Assembly: GCA_011048485.1 (NCBI GenBank)
Contig: DSDX01000161.1
Coordinates: forward strand, 1-27,785
Origin: Candidatus Aminicenantota bacterium
Lineage (GTDB): Bacteria > Acidobacteriota > Aminicenantia > Aminicenantales > Saccharicenantaceae
Reading direction: 5' to 3'
Length of the DNA stretch: 27,785 nucleotides
Shown: positions 7,486 through 15,335 of the stretch, piece by piece
How positions within the stretch are numbered: the stretch's first letter is position 1
Layout of the letters: each line of letters opens with the position of its first letter
The notes under the pieces: generated by a model
Told to the model about the DNA's origin: nothing
Database searches by the model: none
The model's input: the letters and a program-made list of their open reading frames with translations, nothing else
Made by a program: the position numbers and the translations under genes

Positions 7486-8867
7486 AGCATAAGAAGGCCC
7501 TTTTCCTCTTCCACCGGGACTGCCGCCTCGATGACAACACGGGCCTCATCCGCGCCCTCGGCGGATCGGGAACGGTCGTCCCCGGCTTCGTCTTCGATCC
7601 GCGGCAGACCGGCCGCCACCCCTACAAGAGCGACAACGCCCTCCAGTTCCTCGTCGCCTCCCTCAAGGAGCTCGACGGGGAGCTCCGGGAGCGGGGTTCC
7701 CGGCTCTATCTCTTTTTCGGGGAGACGGAGAAGGTGGTCGCCGGCCTCCTCCGCGCCGAGGGCCTCGACGCGGTCTATTTCAACCGGGACTACACCCCCT
7801 TCAGCCGGAGCCGCGACGAGGCCGTGGCGGAGGTCTGCCGGGAGCAGGGCGCGGCCTGCGTTCCCTGCGGCGACGCCCTCCTCAACGAGCCCGAGGAGGT
7901 CGCCAAGGCCGACGGCGGCCCCTACACGGTCTTCACGCCCTTCTTCCGGGCGGCCCGGTCGATCGCCGCGCGGCCGCCGCGCAAGAACGGCTTCGCGAAC
8001 TTTTTCTCGGGGAGCATCAAGGCCGAGGCCGGCGAAGACGTTTTCGGCCGGGTGGCCGGGGAACAGAACGACCGGCTCTACCGAAAGGGCGGGCGCCGGG
8101 AAGCCCTGGGCATTCTCCGGAAGCTGGGCCGGCTTAAGGATTACGAGACGACGCGCGACCGGCCCGCGCTCGAGGGTACGACCGGCCTCTCCCCCCACAA
8201 CAAGTTCGGCACCGTCTCGGTCCGGGACGTCCACCGGGCCGTGACCCGGCGGCTCGGCCGCGGCCACCCCGTCATCCGCCAGCTCTACTGGCGGGATTTT
8301 TTCTGTCATGTCGCCGTCCATTTCGAGCGCGTGTTCGGCCGGCCGTTCCACGCCGTCTACGAGCGGCTGCCGTGGCGGGACGATCCGGACCGGTTCCGCC
8401 GCTGGCGGGAGGGGACGACCGGTTTTCCCATCGTTGACGCCGGCATGCGCCAGCTCGACGAGACCGGGTTCATGCACAACCGCGTCCGCATGGTCTGCGC
8501 CTCCTTCCTGGTCAAGGACCTCCACATCGACTGGCGGGAAGGGGAGAGACACTTCGCGACCAGGCTCGAGGACTACGACCCCGCGGTCAACAACGGCAAC
8601 TGGCAGTGGGTGGCCTCGACGGGCTGCGACGCGGCGCCCTATTTCCGCATCTTCAATCCCTGGCTGCAGCAGAAACGCTACGATCCCGAGGCCGCCTACA
8701 TCAAGCGTTGGGTGCCCGAGCTCCGGGCGATGGAGCCCGGCTTGATCCACCGCCTGGATAGGCTGGAGGGGAAGCGCCCAGGGGGATATCCCGCTCCCAT
8801 CGTCGACCATGCCGCCGAGAGCGTCCGGGCCCTCGGAATGTACCGGCAGGCCCGCAGCGGCGGCTGA
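7482..8867 (+). CDS. phrB: Deoxyribodipyrimidine photolyase (cryptochrome/photolyase family)
   Basis: A 461-residue flavoprotein of class I length. The N-terminal alpha/beta antenna domain begins KKALFLFHRDCRLDDNTGL, with the usual pattern of a split Arg and Asp after the first strand. The C-terminal FAD-binding domain includes LSPHNKFGTVSVRDVH, QLYWRDFF, FPIVDAGMRQLDETGFMHNR and NNGNWQWVASTGCDAAPYFR. These are the hallmark residues for FAD and pyrimidine-dimer binding, including Trp residues of the electron-transfer chain. It repairs UV-induced cyclobutane dimers using blue light. The start is TTG (7482), overlapping the TGA of the DUF1295 gene; no other near start preserves the N-terminal strand. 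A light-driven enzyme implies that the host or its ancestor sees light at least occasionally. Confidence 0.93.
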   Translation: MKHKKALFLFHRDCRLDDNTGLIRALGGSGTVVPGFVFDPRQTGRHPYKSDNALQFLVASLKELDGELRERGSRLYLFFGETEKVVAGLLRAEGLDAVYFNRDYTPFSRSRDEAVAEVCREQGAACVPCGDALLNEPEEVAKADGGPYTVFTPFFRAARSIAARPPRKNGFANFFSGSIKAEAGEDVFGRVAGEQNDRLYRKGGRREALGILRKLGRLKDYETTRDRPALEGTTGLSPHNKFGTVSVRDVHRAVTRRLGRGHPVIRQLYWRDFFCHVAVHFERVFGRPFHAVYERLPWRDDPDRFRRWREGTTGFPIVDAGMRQLDETGFMHNRVRMVCASFLVKDLHIDWREGERHFATRLEDYDPAVNNGNWQWVASTGCDAAPYFRIFNPWLQQKRYDPEAAYIKRWVPELRAMEPGLIHRLDRLEGKRPGGYPAPIVDHAAESVRALGMYRQARSGG

Positions 8868-9104
8868 CGAGGCGCGACCTCCCCGCGAAGGTCCCGGCCC
8901 GGTCGCCAAGGCGGAAACCTCAAAGCCGGGCGGGACTTCGGCGTCTAAATAGTCAGAGGCGTCCGTGGTTTCCGGAGAAAGGCGCGCCGCCCGCTCCCGC
9001 TCGCGGGGAGGGGGGCTAGCCGGGAGGATCGGATTTTCCCCCGGGAAATCCTCCCTGAGGGGGATGAGGGCTGCCGCCGTCCCCGGCCATGATATCCGGG
9101 ACCC
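8868..9104. other. Intergenic stretch after the photolyase
   Basis: No gene is seen here. The only structure noted is an 8-bp stem GGGAGGAT (9022-9029) with ATCCTCCC (9048-9055). Its loop contains a second, competing stem (GGATTTTCCC against GGGAAATCC). No T-run follows, so it is not a classical terminator. Confidence 0.4.
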
Positions 9105-9133
9105 TTGACTTCGCCCCCGGCGGGGCTTAATAT
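9105..9133 (+). promoter_or_regulatory. Sigma-70-type promoter of DUF4382 lipoprotein gene 2
   Basis: TTGACT (9105-9110), a 17-bp spacer and TAATAT (9128-9133). The distance from the -10 box to the ATG is 49 nt, exactly as for the first DUF4382 gene. Confidence 0.65.
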
Positions 9134-9182
9134 AGCTTTGGCAAGGGGTTTCGAGTCTTTCCGGCTAAGGAGGAGGATCCTG

Positions 9183-10994
9183 ATGAGCCGTTTCCGCCGC
9201 TATTTGACATCATCCGTCCTTACGATCGCGATCTGCGCCGGTTTCGGGCTCGTGACCTCGTGCAATATCGCCGGGACCGGGTCGGGAGGCACGGGCCGCC
9301 TGATCCTGCTCATGACCGACGCCCCGACCGACGATTGGACCGAGGTCACGGTCCATTTCCTGTCCGCCCGCCTCCATCGCCAGGGCGGAGCCTGGGAGGA
9401 CTTCTGGACGGCGGATCCCGCGGATCCGGCCTCCGGCAAGGTCAACCTCATCGACCTCAGCGGCGTCACCGACATCTTCAACGTGGCCGAGATCGCGGCC
9501 GGCACCTACGATCGCATCAAGCTCGTCCTGAACACGAGTCCGGCGGCCGATTCGATGAACCTCGTCACGGTCGACGGCGCGGTCATCCCGCCCCAGGACA
9601 TCACCGTCGTCGATCCGACCGGGAAGGGCGAGATCGTCGTCGACCTCGACCCGCGCCTCGTCGTCGAGGCGGGCGAGAACAACCTTGTCGGCATCGATTT
9701 CGACCTGGCCCACCCGTTGTCGATCGTCAACCTCGGCGGTAAGGTCGTCATCAGCCTGAAGGTCCGCCACAAGATCCTGCCGCGGAACCTCAACCGGGTC
9801 CAGTTCGCCCGGACGCTGGGGGACATCACCGAGGCCGCGGCCAACGCGGACGGCACGGCCACGTTCTCGGTCAAGAACCTCCAGGGGGCCACGATCACGT
9901 TCAACGCCGACGGCCTCACGATCTACTCCGACGTCAGTTCCGGCGCGGGCGCCGCGGGGAACTTCGAGGGCCTGCTGGCCCTGGCCGGCGGCGGGGCCGC
10001 CCTGGTCGCCTCGAACATGAACTCGGACGGCAGCCTTTACGCCCGGCGGGTCTGGTACGCCGACAGCATCGACAAGCTGCCCCAGTTCAGCCCCGAGGGC
10101 CTGGTCCGGCGCGTCGGCGACTACTGGCTCAGCATCCAGGGCAAAAAGGCGGAGGCCCTGTCGACACGCCATTACCACCGCTGCCGCTGGGACGCGGAGA
10201 CGGTCTTCGTCAACGACGACACGGCCTGGAGCTTCCAGGGTGAGGACATGGGCGTCAAGGGCGTTGACGGCCTGCGGCACGTCGCCCGGGGCTTCCGGGT
10301 CGAGGCCGTCGCCGTCGACGAGAACGTCACGCCGAAGATCGCCCGGTCGATCAACATCCAATACGCCCACGCCGAGGGCATCGTCACGGAGCCGACGCTC
10401 GAGGGCTTCACGCTGGGCTGGTCCTGGCGCGCCCGGGCCATGGCCTACAGCGCCGTTTCCGGGCGCGAGTTCGGTTGGTGGTTCTATGGGCTGGACTCGA
10501 CCCGGTCCTCCGACCGTCAGGCCCTCATCGACACGGCCGCGGCGGCCCGCGAGGCCCGGCTCTGGGTCTTCGCCTGGGCCGGCTTGGCTTGGGACGCCGC
10601 CGGGACACGGTGGGTCGTCGAGAACCTTGTCCTGGCCCCCATGAAGCTGCACGAGCTCACCAGGATCACCGGGGGCTACGGCACGGTGGAGGGGAACCCC
10701 GAGGCCATCGTCGTTTCGACCTTCAACGGCTGGGACCTGACGACGCCGGAGCTCCTGACCATCGAGCTCGACCACGACGCCGAGGACGCGATCCAGACCA
10801 TCGTCGGCTCGTTCATCTGGCGGGCCGACACGAACGTCGTGACGTTCACGCTGCCGGTCCTGCCCGATCAGTGGGACGAGCTCCTCACACCGGCCGTCGA
10901 CAAGGTCAGGATCTGGGTCCATCCGGTCTGGGAGGACGACGGGACCTTCGCCTGGCACGCCACCAGCGTATTGGTCTACCAGTTCATCCGCTGA
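9183..10994 (+). CDS. DUF4382 domain-containing lipoprotein (paralogue 2)
   Basis: A 603-residue protein. The ATG at 9183 follows AAGGAGGAGG and opens a clear lipoprotein signal peptide ending LVTSC (Cys27). The DUF4382 domain begins TGRLILLMTDAPTDDWTEVTV and contains KVNLIDLSG and AGTYDRIKLVL, aligning well with paralogue 1. From about residue 200 it diverges into a long region of unknown fold with many Trp and short beta-strand repeats (for example GDITEAAANADGTATFSVKN and YGTVEGNPEAIVVSTFNGWD); these may be DUF5666-like beta-barrel units, which is a guess. It is predicted to sit on the outer surface or in the periplasm. It is monocistronic and followed by the tmRNA promoter. Confidence 0.82.
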   Translation: MSRFRRYLTSSVLTIAICAGFGLVTSCNIAGTGSGGTGRLILLMTDAPTDDWTEVTVHFLSARLHRQGGAWEDFWTADPADPASGKVNLIDLSGVTDIFNVAEIAAGTYDRIKLVLNTSPAADSMNLVTVDGAVIPPQDITVVDPTGKGEIVVDLDPRLVVEAGENNLVGIDFDLAHPLSIVNLGGKVVISLKVRHKILPRNLNRVQFARTLGDITEAAANADGTATFSVKNLQGATITFNADGLTIYSDVSSGAGAAGNFEGLLALAGGGAALVASNMNSDGSLYARRVWYADSIDKLPQFSPEGLVRRVGDYWLSIQGKKAEALSTRHYHRCRWDAETVFVNDDTAWSFQGEDMGVKGVDGLRHVARGFRVEAVAVDENVTPKIARSINIQYAHAEGIVTEPTLEGFTLGWSWRARAMAYSAVSGREFGWWFYGLDSTRSSDRQALIDTAAAAREARLWVFAWAGLAWDAAGTRWVVENLVLAPMKLHELTRITGGYGTVEGNPEAIVVSTFNGWDLTTPELLTIELDHDAEDAIQTIVGSFIWRADTNVVTFTLPVLPDQWDELLTPAVDKVRIWVHPVWEDDGTFAWHATSVLVYQFIR

Positions 10995-11015
10995 GACCGG
11001 CGGCCCCTTATTCGG

Positions 11016-11044
11016 TTGACACCCCGGAAGGTGAACCCTATAAT
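11016..11044 (+). promoter_or_regulatory. Consensus promoter of the tmRNA gene
   Basis: TTGACA (11016-11021), a 17-bp spacer and TATAAT (11039-11044) are both full consensus matches with optimal spacing. This is the strongest promoter in the window, as expected for an abundant stable RNA. Confidence 0.9.
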
Positions 11045-11063
11045 AACAAGTCGAAAGGAGTAT

Positions 11064-11415
11064 GGGGGCGAACTGGTTTCGACGGAGGTAATGAGACACA
11101 GGTTGCACGTCGAGGTCCCACCCACCTCGCTAAACAGGTGGAAACAATTTAACTGCAGAACCTCTAGCAGTCGCGGCCTAAGAGAAAGGCACGCCGTTCC
11201 CGGGATCCCCTCCCGCAGGGTTTCGGGAGCGTCAAACGGGCGGGATAGCGAGCCGGTCCGGCTTCGAGGCCGGGGAGCGAACCACCATCGGGGCTGGCCT
11301 CGCGGCGCTTTTCCTCTTCGAGCGCCGGGGGGCGAGAACAAGGAAGAGGATAAGCGTGTAGAGACCTGATGTGGAATGCTTTCGGACGCGGGTTCGATTC
11401 CCGCCGCCTCCACCA
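11064..11415 (+). ncRNA. ssrA: tmRNA (transfer-messenger RNA)
   Basis: One-piece tmRNA of 352 nt. The 5' end GGGGGCG (11064-11070) pairs with CGCCTCC (11405-11411) through one G-U pair to form the acceptor stem. The conserved 5' motif AACTGGTTTCGACGG follows, and the 3' end has GGGTTCGATTCCC as T arm, discriminator A and encoded CCA (11413-11415). The tag frame reads GNNLTAEPLAVAA and ends at TAA 11179-11181; the resume codon is probably GGA at 11140. Downstream GC-rich segments (about 11190-11340) fit the pseudoknots. It rescues stalled ribosomes together with SmpB and marks products for proteolysis. The amidase ATG lies only 9 nt after the CCA. Confidence 0.95.
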
Positions 11416-11424
11416 GATCTGCGT

Positions 11425-12210
11425 ATGAAGACGCTCAGGCTCATGAGGCTGGCCCCGGCAGCGGCCATCGCCGTCGCCGCCATCGTCGCCCTCCTCGTTC
11501 CCGGCCCGGCCTCGGCGGCCCAGGACCGGGCCCTTCAGACCATCGTCATCGATCCCGGCCACGGCGGCCTCGAGGTGGGGGCCAAGGGCCGCTTCGGCAA
11601 CGTCGAGAAGGACATCACCCTGGCCATTGGCCTCAAGCTCAAGGCCCGGATCGAGAAGGACATGGGCTACGAGGTCGTCCTGACCCGGGACCGCGATATC
11701 GACGTCTCCATCGAGAACCGCGCGGCCATCGCCAACAACCACAAGGCCGCCGTGTTCGTCAGCATCCACGCCAACGGGGCTATCCAGAAGAAAGCGGAAG
11801 GCTCGGAGACCTTCTTCCTCAGCCTCAACGCCACCGACGAGGAGACGCGCCGGCTGGCCTACCTGGAGAACAACTCCACGGAGCTCCAGAGCCGCATCGA
11901 TCCTTCCTCCGAGGACGACCTCATGATGATCCTCTGGGACATGGCCCAAAACGCCTATATCAAGGAGAGCAGCCGCCTGGCTGAATTCGTCCAGATGGAG
12001 CTCGACGCCATGCTCGGGCTCAGGAACCGGGGCGTCAAGCAGGCTCCCTTCAAGGTCCTGCGGGGCGTCGCCTGTCCGGCCGTGCTCGTCGAGGCCGCTT
12101 TCCTGTCCAATCCGGACGAGGAGCAGAAGCTGGCCTCGGACGCCTACCAGACCCGGATCGCCGAGGCCATCTATCGCGGATTGACCCGCTTCCTCCGTTC
12201 GCGCGGGTGA
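11425..12210 (+). CDS. N-acetylmuramoyl-L-alanine amidase (Amidase_3)
   Basis: A 261-residue protein with an N-terminal signal peptide (hydrophobic core about 10-25, likely cleavage after PASA near 31). It is followed directly by the zinc amidase domain: IDPGHGG (His46), NVEKDITL (Glu61), VSIHAN (second zinc His) and VEAAFLSN (catalytic Glu near the C-terminus). It cuts the amide bond between MurNAc and the stem peptide in the periplasm, and is of AmiC/CwlD type. The start is the Met just before the signal peptide; the longer frame would begin inside tmRNA. No Shine-Dalgarno or separate promoter lies between tmRNA and this gene, so transcription may continue from the ssrA promoter. The GerMN gene follows 12 nt later. 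Confidence 0.92.
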   Translation: MKTLRLMRLAPAAAIAVAAIVALLVPGPASAAQDRALQTIVIDPGHGGLEVGAKGRFGNVEKDITLAIGLKLKARIEKDMGYEVVLTRDRDIDVSIENRAAIANNHKAAVFVSIHANGAIQKKAEGSETFFLSLNATDEETRRLAYLENNSTELQSRIDPSSEDDLMMILWDMAQNAYIKESSRLAEFVQMELDAMLGLRNRGVKQAPFKVLRGVACPAVLVEAAFLSNPDEEQKLASDAYQTRIAEAIYRGLTRFLRSRG

Positions 12211-12222
12211 GGTGAGGACGCC

Positions 12223-12822
12223 ATGGCCGAAGACCGCAAGCCCGGGATCCCGAAGCAAGCGCTCGTTCTCGGCGCCCTGGTCGTCGTCCTCCTCGTCCTC
12301 GTGATCATCTTCTTCACCGGGGGAGGCGAGGAACGGGTCGAGCGCGTCGCCGACACGGGCGCTCCCCCGGTCCCCGAGGCCCCCGAGCCTGAACCGGCCC
12401 TGAGGGCGGTGACCCTATTCTTCGTCGCCGACGGTGACGACCTCCTCCACAAGGAGGTCCGCGAGATCGCCGCCGGACCGAGCGAGGCCGACGAGGCCGA
12501 GAGGGCCTTGGCCGAGCTCATCAGGGGTTCGGAAGAGGGCTTCGTGTCGCCGCTCCCGCCCGGGACCCGGGTCCGCCAGGTGTTCATCGGCGGGGACGGG
12601 CTGGCGACCGTCGACTTCAGCCGCGAGATCGCCGACAGCCTGTCCTACGGCTCCACGTCCGAGCTGGCGGCGGTCTACGCCGTCGTCAACACGCTAGCCT
12701 TCAACTTCAAGCCGGTCAAGAAGGTCCTCCTGCTCGTCGAGGGGGCTGAGAGGGAGACTCTGGGCGGCCACGTCGACCTGTCGCGGGCCTTTTTTCCCGA
12801 TCTGTCGCTGGTCGCGAGATAA
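12223..12822 (+). CDS. GerMN domain-containing membrane-anchored protein
   Basis: A 199-residue protein with a single N-terminal membrane anchor (about 11-32, QALVLGALVVVLLVLVIIFF), then a Pro/Glu-rich linker and a GerMN domain (about 60-190). Typical blocks are VTLFFVADG, EIAAGPSEADEAERALAELI, PLPPGTRVRQVFI, GLATVDFSREI and AAVYAVVNTLAFNF. The domain is named after spore germination protein GerM, but it occurs widely in non-sporulating bacteria, often next to cell-wall amidases as here. The inferred role is assisting or regulating the amidase at the cell envelope. The start at 12223 has GAGG about 8 nt upstream. Confidence 0.88.
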   Translation: MAEDRKPGIPKQALVLGALVVVLLVLVIIFFTGGGEERVERVADTGAPPVPEAPEPEPALRAVTLFFVADGDDLLHKEVREIAAGPSEADEAERALAELIRGSEEGFVSPLPPGTRVRQVFIGGDGLATVDFSREIADSLSYGSTSELAAVYAVVNTLAFNFKPVKKVLLLVEGAERETLGGHVDLSRAFFPDLSLVAR

Positions 12823-12834
12823 GCCGGGGCGGCC

Positions 12835-14151
12835 GTGGCCAAGCTCCCCCGCGTCGTCATCGTCGGCTTCCCCAACGTCGGCAAATCCACCCTTTTCAAC
12901 CGTATCCTGGGGCGCCGGCTGGCCCTCGTCCACGCCGATCCGGGCATGACCCGCGACAGCGTTCCCGCCCCGTGCGAGCTCGGCGGGCGGCGCTTTATCC
13001 TGGTCGATACGGGCGGACTTTTCGGCGTGGCCGAGGAGCCCCTGAGCGACAAGGTCCGCGCCAAGGCCCTGGCCGAGGCGGCCGCCGCCGACCTGGTGCT
13101 CTTCGTCCTCGACGGGATGCGCGATATCGCCCCGGCCGAGGAGGATCTCTATCTCCGGATCAAGCGCAGCGGCCGGCCGCTCATCCTCGTCGTCAACAAG
13201 TTCGATTCCCCCTCCAAGGAGGAATCGATGACGGCCGACTATTACCGGCTCGGGGAGGAGCGGATCCACTTCATCTCCGCCGAGCACAAGCTCAACCTCG
13301 GGGCCCTCGAGGAGGCCATCGTCGAGGCCTTGCCGGCCGGCGCCCCCGCCCCGGCGGGGGGAGAGCCCTTGCGCATCGCCATCGTGGGCCGGACCAATGT
13401 CGGCAAGTCGTCGCTCGTCAACCGCCTGGCGGGGGATGAGCGGCTCATCGTCAGCGAGATCCCCGGCACGACGCGCGACAGCACGGACACCCTCCTCGTC
13501 CGGGACGGGAAGCCCTTCTGCCTCGTCGATACGGCCGGCATCCGCAGGATGGCCGCCGCCGCGGACGGGCGGGAAAAGGCCGGCGTCGTCCGGGCCAAGG
13601 CCAGCATCCGCCGGGCCGACGTCGTCTGTCTGGTGCTGGACGCCCGGGAGTTCCCCACGCGGCAGGACGCCCGGATCGCCCAGCTGGCCCTCGAATCGGG
13701 CCGGCCCCTGGTCATGGCCCTCAATAAGTGGGACCTCGTCGACAAGAGCGCCGTCCGGCCGGAGGCCGTCCGGGAGCGGGTCTTCCGCAAGCTCGGCTTC
13801 GTCGCCTACGCCCCGCTCCTGTTCGTTTCGGCCAAGACGGGCCAGCGGGTCACCAAGATCCTGGACGCGGCGGAGGAGGTCTTCGAGGGCGGGAAGATCC
13901 GGGTCGAGACCTCCAAGCTGAACGCGTTCCTGGCCCGGGTGACCGAGGCCCAAGCGCCCCGCCTGAAGAGCGGGGCCCGGGCCAAGCTCCGCTACATCAC
14001 CCAGAAGGGGATCCTGCCCCCGACATTCGTCCTGTTCCTGGGCTCCCGCGGGCCGCTCGCCCCGGCCTACGAGAAGTTCCTCCTCGAGGCCCTGCGCCGG
14101 GAATTCGGCTTCATCGGAACCCCCCTCAAGCTCGTCGTCCGGACCAGCTGA
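12835..14151 (+). CDS. der: Ribosome biogenesis GTPase Der (EngA)
   Basis: A 438-residue protein with two tandem G domains and a C-terminal KH-like domain. Domain 1 has GFPNVGKS (11-18), PGMTRDS, DTGG and NKFD. Domain 2 has GRTNVGKSS, PGTTRDS, DTAG, NKWD and SAKTG. The C-terminal part (RLKSGARAKLRYITQKG, PPTFVLFLGSRG) is the KH-like RNA-binding domain. Der acts in 50S subunit maturation. The start is GTG at 12835, 12 nt after the GerMN stop, with GGGGCGG as a modest ribosome-binding site. Length and motif order are standard. A terminator follows at 14166. Confidence 0.96.
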   Translation: MAKLPRVVIVGFPNVGKSTLFNRILGRRLALVHADPGMTRDSVPAPCELGGRRFILVDTGGLFGVAEEPLSDKVRAKALAEAAAADLVLFVLDGMRDIAPAEEDLYLRIKRSGRPLILVVNKFDSPSKEESMTADYYRLGEERIHFISAEHKLNLGALEEAIVEALPAGAPAPAGGEPLRIAIVGRTNVGKSSLVNRLAGDERLIVSEIPGTTRDSTDTLLVRDGKPFCLVDTAGIRRMAAAADGREKAGVVRAKASIRRADVVCLVLDAREFPTRQDARIAQLALESGRPLVMALNKWDLVDKSAVRPEAVRERVFRKLGFVAYAPLLFVSAKTGQRVTKILDAAEEVFEGGKIRVETSKLNAFLARVTEAQAPRLKSGARAKLRYITQKGILPPTFVLFLGSRGPLAPAYEKFLLEALRREFGFIGTPLKLVVRTS

Positions 14152-14165
14152 AGACCCCGGGCTGG

Positions 14166-14190
14166 GGCCTCCCCGGAGGGCCTTTTTTCT
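14166..14190 (+). terminator. Rho-independent terminator after der
   Basis: GGCCTCC (14166-14172) pairs with GGAGGGCC (14175-14182) with a one-base bulge, followed by TTTTTTCTT. It ends the amidase-GerMN-der transcript, and the last T is also the first base of the next promoter's -35 box. Confidence 0.8.
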
Positions 14191-14218
14191 TGACTTTGCG
14201 GGAGCCATCGTTTATAAA
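14190..14218 (+). promoter_or_regulatory. Promoter of the TPR lipoprotein gene
   Basis: TTGACT (14190-14195), a 17-bp spacer and TATAAA (14213-14218), placed immediately behind the der terminator. The leader is about 45 nt and carries a strong AAGGAGGT. Confidence 0.75.
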
Positions 14219-14269
14219 TAGGTTCTTGTCTTTCCGCGTCATTTGCTTTTGATCGTCAAGGAGGTCAGG

Positions 14270-15265
14270 ATGTCTCGAAAGACGACCCAGAGGTTCATGC
14301 TCGCCGCCGTCACGGTGGCGGTGATCTTCGCGCTCTCGGGCTGCCAGGATATCTCCTATTCCAAGCTCGCCGCGAACCACCATTTCGGCAGGGCCAACAG
14401 CTTTTTCAGGGAGAACCAGTACCGGAAGGCCATCACCGAGTACGAACTGACGCTCAAGTACAACCCCAATCTCACCCAGGCCTACCGCTTCCTGGGCGAG
14501 AGCTATAAGCAGCTCTACAAGCCCGGGGTCGACACGCCCATCAACAAGGAGCTCGAACAGAACACGCTCGACGCCCTGACCAAGGCCCTCGAGATCGAGC
14601 CCAACAACAAGGATATCATCTATTCCCTCGGCGACATGTACGACAAGCTCCGCAAGTACGACGAGGCCGAGAAGCTCTACCTCCGGATCATCGAGCTCCA
14701 GCCGGAGAACATGGACAACTACTACGTCGTGGCCGAGTTCTACAAGCGCTACGCCGGCGAGAACGAGGCGGCCGCCGAGAAGGCGAGATCCATGTACCTG
14801 CGCCGGATCGAGACCGACCCCGAGAACCCCCAGGGCTACGCCTACATGGCCACCTACCTCCAGGAGGTCTCCGGCGAGCCCGAGGAGATGCTGAAGTCCT
14901 TCGAGAAGGCGGCCGAGTTCTGGAAGAAGAGGATCACCTTGCAGCCCGATTCCGCCGAGGCCTGGCTGGCCCTCGGCGTCAACCAGTGGTCGCGGTCCTA
15001 CCGTTTCCAGTTCCTGGGAAACGCCGAGCGGCTCAGGATCGCCAATGAGGCCCTCGAGTCCATCAACAAGGCCATCGAGCTCGACCCGGAATACCCGGAG
15101 CCCTATGCCTGGATGGGCCCCCTCTACAAGGCCGTTCTGGCCAAGCTCCAGCCCGAGATGGAGACCCGCTACAACGCCGAGGGCGACCGCTACCTCGAGC
15201 GTTTCCAGGAGCTGCGCAAGCGGGCCGCCGAGCGCAAGAAGCTCGAGGACGAGCTGAGGAAGTAG
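14270..15265 (+). CDS. TPR-repeat lipoprotein
   Basis: A 331-residue protein. The ATG at 14270 follows AAGGAGGT and opens a signal peptide with a clear lipobox ALSGC (Cys25). The mature part is almost entirely tetratricopeptide repeats. Recognisable units include GRANSFFRENQYRKAITEYE, DALTKALEIEPNNKDIIYSL, GDMYDKLRKYDEAEKLYLRI and ESINKAIELDPEYPEPYAWM, giving roughly five to seven repeats. It is anchored in the inner or outer membrane and probably acts as a scaffold for protein-protein contacts; no partner can be inferred. The gene is monocistronic, bounded by its own promoter and a perfect hairpin downstream. Confidence 0.88.
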   Translation: MSRKTTQRFMLAAVTVAVIFALSGCQDISYSKLAANHHFGRANSFFRENQYRKAITEYELTLKYNPNLTQAYRFLGESYKQLYKPGVDTPINKELEQNTLDALTKALEIEPNNKDIIYSLGDMYDKLRKYDEAEKLYLRIIELQPENMDNYYVVAEFYKRYAGENEAAAEKARSMYLRRIETDPENPQGYAYMATYLQEVSGEPEEMLKSFEKAAEFWKKRITLQPDSAEAWLALGVNQWSRSYRFQFLGNAERLRIANEALESINKAIELDPEYPEPYAWMGPLYKAVLAKLQPEMETRYNAEGDRYLERFQELRKRAAERKKLEDELRK

Positions 15266-15292
15266 CCCGGCCCTGATCCCGAAATCCCCCGC

Positions 15293-15330
15293 ATGCGCTC
15301 CGCCCGCCGGGCGGAGCGCATTATTCGTTT
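15293..15330 (+). terminator. Terminator hairpin after the TPR lipoprotein gene
   Basis: A perfect 13-bp stem, ATGCGCTCCGCCC (15293-15305), loop GCC and GGGCGGAGCGCAT (15309-15321), is followed by the T-rich TATTCGTTT. The T-run is imperfect, but the stem is the most stable in the window. Confidence 0.7.
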
Positions 15331-15335
15331 AGGCC

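Noticed and set aside
9210..11108. Minus-strand open frame of 632 codons opposite the second DUF4382 gene
   Set aside because: It overlaps the tmRNA promoter and a signal-peptide-bearing gene, and its composition is that of an antisense shadow.
11371..11424. Upstream extension of the amidase frame to 11371
   Set aside because: These codons lie in the tmRNA 3' end and encode a Pro/Arg stretch ahead of an otherwise good signal peptide.
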